NCBI RefSeq assembly: GCF_015207035.1
Contig: NZ_JADEXQ010000026.1
Coordinates: forward strand, 1 to 60,178
Direction of reading: 5' to 3'
DNA from: Romeriopsis navalis LEGE 11480
GTDB taxonomy: Bacteria > Cyanobacteriota > Cyanobacteriia > Leptolyngbyales > Leptolyngbyaceae
Length of the DNA: 60,178 nt
Below the pieces are notes generated by a model. It was not told the origin of the DNA, searched no databases, and saw only the letters and a list, made by a program, of their open reading frames with translations. How positions within the stretch are numbered: position 1 is the first letter of the stretch; each line of letters opens with the position of its first letter. Shown piece by piece: positions 7,493-16,507 of this stretch. Made by a program: the position numbers and the translations under genes.

Positions 7493-9421
7493 TTGAGCGT
7501 GGGACGATATAGTGTGGTTCGAGGATCAGTCGTGGAACTAGATTTGCCGCAAATTGAGGCCCGTAAGCAGACTTTAGAAGCGGCGCGGGTCGAACTGAAG
7601 CAGCATTTTGTCGGGATTGATGACATCATCGACGATCTGTTGGACTACATTCAGATTTGGTATCTGATGCCCGAAATTCTCAGTCGCCCCATCATCATCA
7701 ATTTATGGGGCATGACCGGTGTCGGTAAGACGGATCTCGTGCGGCGATTGGTGAAATGTCTGAATTTTCAAGATCGCTTTACCGAAATTGAGTTGAGCAA
7801 TGTCGATTCAACGGCATGGCAAACATCGGTTTCAGAGATATTAGAGAGCAATAATATCAATGACGGCGAAAGCGCGATCGTGCTTTTCGACGAAATTCAG
7901 CGGTTCAATACACTGAATCCGGATGGCTCGCCGATTCAAACCACCAAGTTTGCCGATTTTTGGGAATTGCTGAGCGACGGTAAATTGTCCAAGCGAGAGA
8001 AGGTTGATCTCGATCATTACTTGCAGGACTATTTGTTTCAGCAGCGAGAACAGAAGCGGCAGCGTGATCGGGGCCAGGCAACGGGGGAAGAGGAATCCCA
8101 CTTAGGTCTGTATGAAGCGCAGCAGCTCAAGGATATGCTGAAGCTCGATCATGACATTCTCGATATTGCCGATATGTCGCGCTGGCAAATGATTGAGAAG
8201 TTGCAGCAGGCAAAGCGCAAGAAGCAAATTTATGAGCCGATCGACCATGCCAAAACCCTGGTAATCATCAGCGGTAATTTGGATGAAGCCTTTTCGATGG
8301 CAACGCAAACATCGGAGTCGGATATTGATGCCGATATTTTCCATGCGTTTACCCAAAAAATCACGCTGGTTGATGTCAAGAATGCCCTGAGTCGGAAGTT
8401 CCGACCGGAACAGGTGGCTCGGTTCGGCAACATTCACTTAATCTATAAAAGTCTCAAGAAGACAGACTTTGAGCGGCTGATTGAACAAGAAATCCAATCG
8501 ATCGCCGATAAAACCCAAGACAAGTTTGGAGTTGTTATTCATATTGACCATTCAATTCATCAATTGATTTATCGCAACGGTGTATTTCCGGTACAAGGCG
8601 TTCGGCCCGTATTTTCGAGCGTAGTTGACATCTTAGAAACGAATCTGTCGAAGTTTCTCTTTGCCGCATTGCTCAATCATCAGAAAACAATTGATATCAC
8701 CTATGATTTTACGACAGCGGAAGTTGTGGCAATCATTGGCTCAATGACGCAACGACTGCCCTTTACCGGACAAGTTGATAAAATTCGTCAGAGTAATCTG
8801 CAAGATACGGTGACGAATATCAGTGTGCATGAATCAGGACATGCATTGGCCTATATGGTGCTGTTCGGACTGGCCCCATTACAGTTGAAATCAAAATTGG
8901 CCGATAGCTATGCAGCTGGCTTCACCTTTCCACATCAAATTCACGAAACCCGTGATACGTTAGTGCACAAAATCAAGATTTATCTTGCGGGTGGCTTGGC
9001 TGAGGAATTAGTGTTTGGCGCAGGGCTCGCCTCGATCGGGCGCGGCCACGATCGGCAACAAGTGACAACTTTGGCAGCAGAGTATGTGCGACGTTATGGG
9101 TTCGACCCAAAGTACCAGGCCAATTATGCAATGGATGAGGCTTACGAGCTAAATAAGTTTACGACCGATCGCACAATTGAAAAAATGATTGCGCGATTGG
9201 TTAAAGAAACAGTGGAATTATTAAAACAGTATCAACCATTATTGCATGATTTATCTTGGCAACTCGCAGCGACGGGGAGTCTAGAAGCATCACAAGCAGC
9301 AGCAATCGCGTTAAAGCACAATTTGACCGTGCAAGTTCGCGAAGAAGGGTTTCTCCATATTCCGAACTATCATCAAATTTTGCAGGAAGGGCTGTCATTG
9401 CCGGACACCGAGCAGGGATGA
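7493..9421 (+). CDS. AAA+ ATPase fused to FtsH-type (M41) metalloprotease, soluble
   Basis: A 642-residue protein joining two modules. Residues 35-400 are an AAA+ domain of ClpA/ClpB type: Walker A GMTGVGKT at 73-80, Walker B IVLFDE ending at D133-E134, and a ClpB-like C-terminal stretch FPVQGVRPVFSSVVDI near 365. An insertion of roughly 150-250 is charged and probably coiled. Residues 435-600 are an M41 peptidase: zinc motif HESGH (446-450), AGGLAEELVFG (499-509), and GRGHDRQQVTTLAAEYV with the probable third ligand D520. No membrane helix is seen, unlike FtsH. The start is uncertain because only TTG/GTG codons are available. It overlaps the next gene by ATGA. Confidence 0.85.
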   Translation: MSVGRYSVVRGSVVELDLPQIEARKQTLEAARVELKQHFVGIDDIIDDLLDYIQIWYLMPEILSRPIIINLWGMTGVGKTDLVRRLVKCLNFQDRFTEIELSNVDSTAWQTSVSEILESNNINDGESAIVLFDEIQRFNTLNPDGSPIQTTKFADFWELLSDGKLSKREKVDLDHYLQDYLFQQREQKRQRDRGQATGEEESHLGLYEAQQLKDMLKLDHDILDIADMSRWQMIEKLQQAKRKKQIYEPIDHAKTLVIISGNLDEAFSMATQTSESDIDADIFHAFTQKITLVDVKNALSRKFRPEQVARFGNIHLIYKSLKKTDFERLIEQEIQSIADKTQDKFGVVIHIDHSIHQLIYRNGVFPVQGVRPVFSSVVDILETNLSKFLFAALLNHQKTIDITYDFTTAEVVAIIGSMTQRLPFTGQVDKIRQSNLQDTVTNISVHESGHALAYMVLFGLAPLQLKSKLADSYAAGFTFPHQIHETRDTLVHKIKIYLAGGLAEELVFGAGLASIGRGHDRQQVTTLAAEYVRRYGFDPKYQANYAMDEAYELNKFTTDRTIEKMIARLVKETVELLKQYQPLLHDLSWQLAATGSLEASQAAAIALKHNLTVQVREEGFLHIPNYHQILQEGLSLPDTEQG

Positions 9422-9945
9422 GTCACATCGCATCGGGCTACCGTATACGCCTGGCCGAGTTAAGTGATTTAGCACAATTACCCGCGATCGAGCAGGCCGC
9501 CGCGCAGCAGTTTCAGGCAACCCCCTACAGCTTTATTGCCGATTTAGCACCGATGTCGATGTCGCGTCTGCATCAGTTGTGGTCGGCCGGAAAAATTTGG
9601 CTCGTGATTGATGCGATGGAGAGTCCCGTGGGGTTTGCAATCATCAAGTTTTGGGATGAGCTGATTTATCTCCACGAAATTGATGTGCATCCGCGCCATA
9701 CATGCCAGGGACTTGGACGTGCGTTAGTCGAAACCATCTGCGATTGGGGGAAATTGCAGAATTATCAGGCAGTCGTATTGTCAACGTTTCAAGATATCCC
9801 CTGGAATGGCGCATTTTATGCAAAATGTGGGTTTCAAATGATTCCCCAAATGGAATTATCACCGCAGTTACAGCAGGTCCGCGCACAAGAAGTCATGGCC
9901 GGATTGCCAATCCAGCAACGTATCTGTATGCGGCGGCACCTGTGA
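9418..9945 (+). CDS. GNAT family N-acetyltransferase
   Basis: A 175-residue GNAT protein. The acetyl-CoA-binding motif A is seen as IYLHEIDVHPRHTCQGLGRALVETI, and the C-terminal lobe as WNGAFYAKCGFQ. Its ATG overlaps the TGA of the AAA-M41 protease gene (ATGA, 9418-9421), so the two are translationally coupled and probably work together. The substrate cannot be predicted; acetylation of the protease or of its targets is only a possibility. Confidence 0.85.
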   Translation: MSHIASGYRIRLAELSDLAQLPAIEQAAAQQFQATPYSFIADLAPMSMSRLHQLWSAGKIWLVIDAMESPVGFAIIKFWDELIYLHEIDVHPRHTCQGLGRALVETICDWGKLQNYQAVVLSTFQDIPWNGAFYAKCGFQMIPQMELSPQLQQVRAQEVMAGLPIQQRICMRRHL

Positions 9946-10116
9946 GGGCAACTACCAGAATCACTCTAGAAGTCAGAGAATTCCCATAATTTGGGCTTTA
10001 TCGCGAAATGTCACGTTTTTTGGGCAATATGAATATAACCTGACCCCGATTTTCCGAATCGGGTAATGGCCAAAGTATTCCAACCGTGCTGACTTACCCT
10101 TTGAGGCAATTAACCG

Positions 10117-10578
10117 ATGAAGCGTCGCATCACCCCAATCGCATTTACTGGACTCATATTGCTGACCCTAGGCACCACAGCCTGCGGCCAGAGTCGCAAA
10201 GTCCAATGTCAGCGCATCGGCCAGGTCGTCAATGCAACGTCTTTGCAATTTACCGCGAGTCGTGGGTTTACAACGGGGATCGCGGCCGCGAAAAAAGCTG
10301 CCGCCGATTTGAACCGGATGAAACTCGACGATCGGAAACTGAGCAATTTGCGTTCACATATGGCAGCGGGGTTTCAGAAAGTCGAGAAGACCGCAGAAGC
10401 GATGGCGGAAGTTGCGGATGCGCAAGGTTCAGTCCTGATTACGCCACAGACTAAACCCATTTCTCAGCAATATACGGCGGCAATGCAAAACTTGAGTAAA
10501 GTGGTCAACGCCTCCCAAACCTACTGCACCAGTGGCACAGCCCCGCAAGAACTAACCGATAAAGCCGCGACAATTTAG
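10117..10578 (+). CDS. Putative lipoprotein, tandem copy 1
   Basis: A 153-residue protein with a signal sequence (MKRRITPIAFTGLILLTLGTTAC) ending in a lipobox-like TTAC at residues 20-23, so it is probably lipid-anchored in the periplasm. The rest is helical and alanine-rich, with CQRIGQVVNATS near the N-terminus and a C-terminal YCTSG. The next gene is a paralogue with the same cysteine positions. No known family was recognised. Confidence 0.75.
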   Translation: MKRRITPIAFTGLILLTLGTTACGQSRKVQCQRIGQVVNATSLQFTASRGFTTGIAAAKKAAADLNRMKLDDRKLSNLRSHMAAGFQKVEKTAEAMAEVADAQGSVLITPQTKPISQQYTAAMQNLSKVVNASQTYCTSGTAPQELTDKAATI

Positions 10579-10695
10579 GGTGGAGCTGACGATCGTTATT
10601 TTGATGAGTGGTATCACAGCGATCAGCAAGCGCAGTAGCAAATGTGCGAATAAGTAAGCAGTACTTAAATTTCACACCGGCGTTGAGGACGTTGT

Positions 10696-11184
10696 ATGCT
10701 GCGCCTGATCGCATTTTTTAATGACTTGAGCGTCGTCAGAGGGTTTGGATTAATTAGTTTAGTCGGGCTGACCACAACTTGCCAGACCGTACCACAATCC
10801 GTCAGCCAAGCAGTGCGGGCGGCGGAATGTGAGCAAATTGCCGATGTGATTAATACCAACTCCGCCCACATGCTAGCCCAACCAGGGTTGCAGCACAGTG
10901 GCGAGGCGGCTAAGACAACAGCGCTCGCATTAGCAGCGCTAGACTTGAACGATCAGCAATTACATGATTTCCGCACACATATTGCATCGGTCTATCATCA
11001 GGTTCAAGTCACTGGCCAAGCCATGGCAAAACTGACACAGCAAAGCGATCGTATCCAGCGCAACGATCAAACGCAGCCGATTATTGAACGCCATACTCAG
11101 GCCATGAATACCTTGAGTGAAGCAATTACGGCAAAACATTTCTACTGTAATGATTGGCGATCGCCACAATCAGAACTGAGCTAA
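10696..11184 (+). CDS. Putative lipoprotein-like paralogue, tandem copy 2
   Basis: A 162-residue protein that aligns over its length with the preceding gene: CEQIADVINTNS against CQRIGQVVNATS, LNDQQLHDFRTHIA against LDDRKLSNLRSHMA, and FYCND against TYCTS. The N-terminal segment is hydrophobic (GFGLISLVGLTTTCQTV) with a poor lipobox (TTTC), so lipidation is less certain. The gap between the copies is 117 bases. It is evidently a local tandem duplication; function unknown. Confidence 0.75.
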   Translation: MLRLIAFFNDLSVVRGFGLISLVGLTTTCQTVPQSVSQAVRAAECEQIADVINTNSAHMLAQPGLQHSGEAAKTTALALAALDLNDQQLHDFRTHIASVYHQVQVTGQAMAKLTQQSDRIQRNDQTQPIIERHTQAMNTLSEAITAKHFYCNDWRSPQSELS

Positions 11185-11214
11185 GCCGCACCAATTGAAC
11201 GGTCCAACGGCAGT

Positions 11215-12285
11215 CTAAGGTTTACGCGCTTTTTGACGTTGGGCCACCACATTATCACCGCGCTGGAACGTGCGCCAAGAGTCGCGGAGATATTTTGGTG
11301 CAGGATGTTTGGTGTCGTAAATCGTGATGACATTGGTCAATTCCCGGTTGGCGGATTTGAGGATCTTATTCCCTTTAGCTAGGCCCACCGAAGTGCCACC
11401 ATCAAGATTCATGGCTTCATAATTCCCAAGATAACCCATAATTTCGGCTTCTTTGCGCAGGGTAACCGGGGTCAGGAAGGTGACGAGCATCAGCTGCTGA
11501 CCATGCTTGGGATAGCCGATCGCCACTCGGAGAGCTTTACCCTCCATCATCCGCCGATCGGTGAAGCCTTCTGATCGGGGCGCCAGATTCACTTTCCCAC
11601 GCCGCAGTAGCCGGGGACCAGCAGTAATCGAAAACCAATGCTGCTGCCACTTGGGTTTGCCTTCTGTCCGGGCCGTGACCATTTCAGGCCGGTTGCCGAT
11701 GCGCAGCCCTAGGGTGGTGCCGTAATTTTCCCAGGGACTGTATTTGAGGAAGCGTCCACCGGACACCATATTACCCATGACTCGCTTCTGCTTATCCATG
11801 CTGAAGAAAGTACCACTGACGGTGACAGCGGCGCGGTGACGCCGCACCATCTTAATAAATTGTTCGTCACCCTTCGTGACTTTGCTGCTATTGGCTTGTT
11901 TGGCATTGTGGGCTAACCCAACGCCTAGGAAAATTTCGGGATCAGTAAGGTCGATCAAGCTCAGATAAATCTGCTCACCGGCAATTTTGCGGTGGCCGAT
12001 CGGAATCGGTCGGGCCGAGGAAAACTTCTGGGGTAGCGCGATCGCCCCATTTGCGGTTTGAGCCGCAGCAACTTTGGTATTGCTCGCAATGGGGATCGGT
12101 AAATCCCGCAGATTGGCCGTCGGCCGCTCACCCACCCCCGCCAGTTGATTGGCCAACCATAAACCGCCGGTAATTAAACAAATGCTGCTAGCCAGTGGAA
12201 CTACCCATTCCGTAAAGTGATGTGGCGCTCGTTTACCCATTCCGTTTGCTCTTGTACTGCTCTTAATCATGCCCGTTTTTGACAC
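11215..12285 (-). CDS. Phosphodiester glycosidase (NAGPA-type) family protein, membrane-anchored
   Basis: A 356-residue protein with one N-terminal hydrophobic segment (VVPLASSICLITGGLWLANQLAG), giving a periplasmic catalytic domain. The NAGPA-type fold is shown by TVSGTFFSMDKQKRVMGNMVSGG, ITAGPRLLRRGK and the hallmark AMNLDGGTSVGL near residue 300. The family removes N-acetylglucosamine from phosphodiester-linked substrates, and bacterial members act on wall or exopolysaccharide. It converges with the lipoprotein pair. Confidence 0.88.
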   Translation of the reverse strand: MSKTGMIKSSTRANGMGKRAPHHFTEWVVPLASSICLITGGLWLANQLAGVGERPTANLRDLPIPIASNTKVAAAQTANGAIALPQKFSSARPIPIGHRKIAGEQIYLSLIDLTDPEIFLGVGLAHNAKQANSSKVTKGDEQFIKMVRRHRAAVTVSGTFFSMDKQKRVMGNMVSGGRFLKYSPWENYGTTLGLRIGNRPEMVTARTEGKPKWQQHWFSITAGPRLLRRGKVNLAPRSEGFTDRRMMEGKALRVAIGYPKHGQQLMLVTFLTPVTLRKEAEIMGYLGNYEAMNLDGGTSVGLAKGNKILKSANRELTNVITIYDTKHPAPKYLRDSWRTFQRGDNVVAQRQKARKP

Positions 12286-12495
12286 TGGAATCCAGGTTAA
12301 TTCTGCAAATCACCGCCTGGCCGGAATGCTTATGCGATCACTTTTCAAATTCAATTAAAAATCAACTTCCGCTCAGTGGGATTTTCAATATTTTGGGAAA
12401 AGAAAATAGCGATCGTGATGCCTCTCTCCATGTCTAACAAACGAATTAAGCAATCGCCCAGGGTATTGGGCAAAGGTTTAATAAAACCACCAGAA

Positions 12496-12687
12496 TTATG
12501 AAACTTTGACACATACTAAATGGCTCGCTTTAGAATCGCCTTTTCCGATCAAGATCGGGACTTTTGAAACATATGTTGACACACCGTTAGAAAATGTCAT
12601 GGCTTCTACATCTAAAGCCATAATTTCACGAATGGCTTCCCCGATTAGCGAGATGGTCCCACTCAAAATAGGGCTGTATTCGTTCAA
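12496..12687 (-). pseudogene. Possible small gene or gene remnant
   Basis: A 63-residue frame with a balanced, protein-like composition (SGTISLIGEAIREIMALDVEAM, then FSNGVSTYVSKVPILIGKG). It starts with TTG, has no good ribosome site, and has a stop just upstream. It could be the last part of a decayed gene or a chance frame. A plus-strand frame of similar length overlaps it and looks less protein-like. Confidence 0.25.
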
Positions 12688-13130
12688 TTAGTAGGGTTTA
12701 CAGGTTTTACATGGGCAGTTGGTCATCAAAGCTTAACGCAAATTCCGACCTGCCGGGTGCGGCTAAATCCACTTGACTTTAATCACGATTTGGTATGTTT
12801 ACGCCATATCAAATATTCGATGCTGATGCCGTCACAACGTTGCGCAAGCGCAGGCTGTCATGCACGCTAATTCGCTAGTCTAAATTCACCAATTAGGTGG
12901 GGTGCCGAGCGGCTAGAGGCATGGCAGCCAATTAAGTCGTTAAAGTGTCATAAAAAAGTCGTTAAGTATGATGCTGGGGTGATTTTAGTTGTCCGATAAA
13001 CTAACTGGGCTGCCATAAAATTAAGTCGATACCGCGATTAACCCAAAAGTCCGGAATTAGCCAGTCCATTCACAAATCATCAAAGGAATAATGTTGATAA
13101 TGCTCCGCTGATTGCTATGTGCAATCGATC

Positions 13131-13171
13131 AACTTGGCTGATTCGGGACAGATTGCCCGATCAGCCAAGTT
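13131..13171. other. Strong hairpin inside the gene-free stretch
   Basis: Arms of 17 bases (13131-13147) and 16 bases (13156-13171) pair completely apart from one bulged T, with an 8-base loop. The arms read AACTTGGCTGAT... and ...ATCAGCCAAGTT. No T-run follows on either side, so it is not a plain terminator. It may be part of an RNA or a protein-binding site. Confidence 0.6.
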
Positions 13172-13808
13172 ATCTAAGCCATTTGGCGGAGAGACAGCTC
13201 ACTAGGGTGCTGTTTTCACAGGCTTTTAAACCACGTGGGTCGTCCATCCAGATGAATTAACGGTCCCAGGATGGCCACGGTTTATCGTGACTTCACAGAA
13301 ATCAGGCATATCCGCGATCAATTTCCATCAGGCCTTATGCGATGGCGATGCCGAAAACCCAAAACTGTCAGGGGAATATCGGTCTTATTGTGGCGATCGA
13401 CACTCCACAATTGATTGCTGCCATGATCAGCAAGTTTGAAAAAACGGTAAATCTATAGGCAATCACGTGCAGAATTCAAAACATCTATGATATTTTTTAG
13501 TCGTCAGGAAAATTTCTGGTTAAGTTGCTAAATTCCGCTGATAAGCCTTGAAGTTACCCCCTGTCTACAACTTATGGGTTAGGGCGGCAAATATGAATCG
13601 GGCTGCAGTGTGAGCTAGTCACCATTGCCTCAGTCGGGGCGTAGTGATATTAGTCAATTTTCCAGCAAGGGCTTATTTACCAATCTTCAATCACGTCAAA
13701 CTTTGTGGGTGTACCCGAACAGTCGTCGGGGAGATGCTGCGGGTTTAATTAAGCGATCGCGGCCCTTGACCGCCGATCGTCGAAGTCTTAAATGGTATTT
13801 GGTGGGTT

Positions 13809-14684
13809 ATGGTTGTTTTGAATCAGCTTTTACTTCGATCAGCATTGGTGGGCTGTGGGTTGATCACCAGTGGTTGGCTCGGGGCCTCAAGCGCGACAGC
13901 GGCTTCGATTAGAGGGCATGCGCTATACGCCCCAGGCGCCGTGGTAGACCATCATGACGACCTGCATGACGACACGCATGAACCCGAGTCCTTCACACTA
14001 CTTGGGGAGAAATGGGGTGACAGTCAAGTTCGGGGGACGCCTGGAGGAACTGTGACCTATAGCTATATGCCAACGGGCGTGAGTTGTAATGCAGAAGTAG
14101 CGCCGGAAGACCGCGACGAAAATCCCTGTAGCACGACTGCACTGGCTGATTTTATGCCAACTAATTTTATGGCCGAAATCGATCGCGCCTTTGCGGTGTG
14201 GGAAGCGGTGGCAAATATTCAGTTTCAGCAGGTCGTCGATGATGGCTCGGCGTTTAATACCTCGGGAGCAGTCGCCGATATTCGATTAGCGGGGCATGTA
14301 TTTGATGGCGCGTTTGGGGTCTTAGCCCATGCTTTTGCGCCCCGTGCTGGCGCACCCTCGTTTGCGGGCGATATCCACTTTGATATCAGCGAAACCTGGA
14401 AAATCGGGTTTGGTGGTCCTGGCTTCGATATTTTTCAGGTGACAGCCCATGAAATTGGCCATGCGATCGGCCTTGATCATACAGAAGTGGATAACGCGCT
14501 GATGGCACCGTTCTACAGTGAAGCATTTCGGGGGCCGCAGGCAGATGATATTGCGGGGGCACGCGCCCTCTATGGTCCCAATCCCGCGTCTATCCCAACG
14601 CCAGCAATGCTACCAGGGTTGATGGGATTTGGCCTGGGAATTTGGCGGAAGCGGCGGCGCAGTGCGGCAGCGGTGCAAGTCTAG
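13809..14684 (+). CDS. Secreted matrixin-type zinc metalloprotease with PTPA-CTERM sorting tail
   Basis: A 291-residue protein. Residues 1-32 are a signal peptide ending in ATAA. The catalytic motif HEIGHAIGLDH is at 214-224 with the Met-turn ALMAP at 230-234, the metzincin/matrixin signature. The C-terminus has PTPA (263-266), then a hydrophobic helix and KRRR, the cyanobacterial PTPA variant of PEP-CTERM sorting signals handled by exosortase. A histidine- and aspartate-rich patch (DHHDDLHDDTHEPE, about 47-60) follows the signal and could bind metal. It is probably exported and sorted to the surface; substrate unknown. Confidence 0.88.
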   Translation: MVVLNQLLLRSALVGCGLITSGWLGASSATAASIRGHALYAPGAVVDHHDDLHDDTHEPESFTLLGEKWGDSQVRGTPGGTVTYSYMPTGVSCNAEVAPEDRDENPCSTTALADFMPTNFMAEIDRAFAVWEAVANIQFQQVVDDGSAFNTSGAVADIRLAGHVFDGAFGVLAHAFAPRAGAPSFAGDIHFDISETWKIGFGGPGFDIFQVTAHEIGHAIGLDHTEVDNALMAPFYSEAFRGPQADDIAGARALYGPNPASIPTPAMLPGLMGFGLGIWRKRRRSAAAVQV

Positions 14685-14778
14685 CGGTCTGTAAAACTGA
14701 GCATCGAATCCAGAAACAAGTGATGTGCAAGCGTGAACAACCCCAAGCCCGCGCGAATCCGTATTAAGGTATTAGGGG

Positions 14779-15402
14779 TTGATTCATGGTGAATTTAGAT
14801 TGACTGTCAACACGCTACTCCCGCGCATTCGATTTTTACAAACGCCCACATCCGATGCCTGGGTTGAGCAGTCCCTCGCACATATGGACACCATATTGCT
14901 CGACCACTCTCACTGTGAGCGCAAAGCCGCTGGAGTGGCGCTGAATATTATGTTTCGCTATCCGGCGGAGACCAAGCTGGTGCGGCAACTGACGACGATC
15001 GCCCAGGAAGAGCTAGAGCATTTCGATCAAGTCAATCAAATTATGGCGGACCGGGGCATTCCCATGGCCCCGCTGCAACCGCCGCCCTACGGTGCGGCAT
15101 TAAATAAGCAAATCCGCCGTTATGAACCAGAGCGGCGGCTGGATACCTTGTTAGTGTCAGGCTTAATCGAGGCCCGCAGTCATGAACGCCTGGGACTATT
15201 GGGTGAACATTGCCCTGATCCAGAACTGGCCGCCTTCTATCGCAGTCTGATGGCTTCGGAGGCGCGGCACTATGGGGTGTACTGGGTACTCGCTGACGAA
15301 GCTTACGATCGCGCCATCGTGATGCAGCGCCTGGAAGAACTGGCCGCCGTCGAAAGCGAAATTCTCGCGACTTTGCATCCCCAACCGCGTGTGCATAGCT
15401 AA
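14779..15402 (+). CDS. miaE: tRNA-(ms2io6A)-hydroxylase MiaE
   Basis: A 207-residue di-iron ferritin-like protein. Metal ligands are suggested by SHCERKAAG (about 55-63), EELEHFDQVNQI (about 77-88), EARSHERL and EARHYGVYW near the C-terminal half, the repeated ExxH pattern of MiaE. The enzyme hydroxylates the isopentenyl group of ms2i6A at position 37 of tRNA. The start is TTG at 14779 or TTG at 14800, as there is no ATG before the conserved core. A GNAT gene follows after 17 bases, suggesting co-transcription. Confidence 0.87.
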   Translation: MIHGEFRLTVNTLLPRIRFLQTPTSDAWVEQSLAHMDTILLDHSHCERKAAGVALNIMFRYPAETKLVRQLTTIAQEELEHFDQVNQIMADRGIPMAPLQPPPYGAALNKQIRRYEPERRLDTLLVSGLIEARSHERLGLLGEHCPDPELAAFYRSLMASEARHYGVYWVLADEAYDRAIVMQRLEELAAVESEILATLHPQPRVHS

Positions 15403-15419
15403 CCGCCACCATCAAATCC

Positions 15420-15929
15420 ATGCAAACGACTTATCGTGATTTTCAAGTCCGGGATTGGCAGCCGGCCGATCGTCAAGCGGCGGCCACAGTCATTCGTTCC
15501 GTACTTGCGGAGTATGGCTTAGGGTGGGAACCCAGCGGGGCCGATCAAGATGTGATGCAGGTGGAGCAAGCCTACTTGCAGATGGGCGGTCAGTTTTGGG
15601 TCGTGGAAAATGGGGGCCAAATTATCGGGACGGCCGCCTATTATCCAATTACGCGGGGTGATCAGGCGGTGGAGATTCGCAAAATGTACTTACTCCCGGC
15701 GGCGCGCGGTCAGGGCTTAGGTCGGTTTTTACTGGCGCAGTTAGAACAGACGATCGTGGCGGCGGGCTATCGGGAAATTTGGATTGAAACGGCCACCGTA
15801 TTGCGCGCCGCCGTGCGGCTCTATGAGCAGTCAGGATATCAGCCCGCGACCGGGGTGGAAACCGATCGCTGTGATCGGATTTATTGCAAACGGATGATGC
15901 CGCTTAATGTCAGCGCTGAGCGCGGTTAA
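15420..15929 (+). CDS. GNAT family N-acetyltransferase
   Basis: A 169-residue GNAT protein with motif A EIRKMYLLPAARGQGLGRFLLAQLEQ, then IWIETATVLRAAVRLYEQSGYQP. The ARGQGLGRFLL stretch is the acetyl-CoA pyrophosphate loop. It lies 17 bases after miaE and is probably in the same operon. Substrate unknown. Confidence 0.87.
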   Translation: MQTTYRDFQVRDWQPADRQAAATVIRSVLAEYGLGWEPSGADQDVMQVEQAYLQMGGQFWVVENGGQIIGTAAYYPITRGDQAVEIRKMYLLPAARGQGLGRFLLAQLEQTIVAAGYREIWIETATVLRAAVRLYEQSGYQPATGVETDRCDRIYCKRMMPLNVSAERG

Positions 15930-16507
15930 CTGGGGGTTCCCCGGAGATGACGCAATTAATTCAGTAAAACTACGAAGTTATCCGAGATGACTTCCGAGTT
16001 TTTAACGAGGTGACTCTGGTTACAGCGGGTCAAAATAGGTTTGTAAGGGGTATTGCCAAAAGTTCTGTTTTCGATTCAGTCAGATCTTGGTGCTTCGCAG
16101 CGGCTCATCTCCAACTAACATGCCCGCTGCTGAAATACAGAACAACCAAATGTGATGCCCAATTACCGGTATCGCGACAAGCTAACTTCACCGCACTGCA
16201 TTTCAGGGATTTACCATTCAGGGATACACGATCGCCAGTAAGGGTTGCGATCGGGCCGATTGATTTCAATCGGATTATTTGGGGTTTGGCTCGATGTTTG
16301 AGGCCGACCCGTAATTTTGAGCACACATCCAGATTTCCTCGTTAATCGACAAATTGTGTTGTCCGATAAGTTGCAACCAATACCGTTGATTACTGTCGCG
16401 GGGCGCTGGTTTACCGTTGACAGGATATGTCGCGGTAGCTGCCTTTGACTGATGCTCACCTTGCCCCAGTACTCCTTGCGCTACAACCATTTGCAGCAAG
16501 CTAAGCC
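15930..16507. other. Intergenic before pixG, no gene seen
   Basis: Only short frames on both strands, none with family resemblance. Likely contains the pixG promoter. Confidence 0.45.

Larger units (their letters stand above)
12286..13808. other. 1.5 kb without a recognised gene
   Basis: No long reading frame has convincing content. The stretch contains a short possible gene remnant (12496-12687), a strong hairpin (13131-13171), a doubled AAGTCGTTAA element around 12931-12976 and a small GCCGAGCGGC hairpin near 12904. The last part presumably holds the matrixin promoter. It may hide a non-coding RNA, but none was recognised. Confidence 0.5.
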
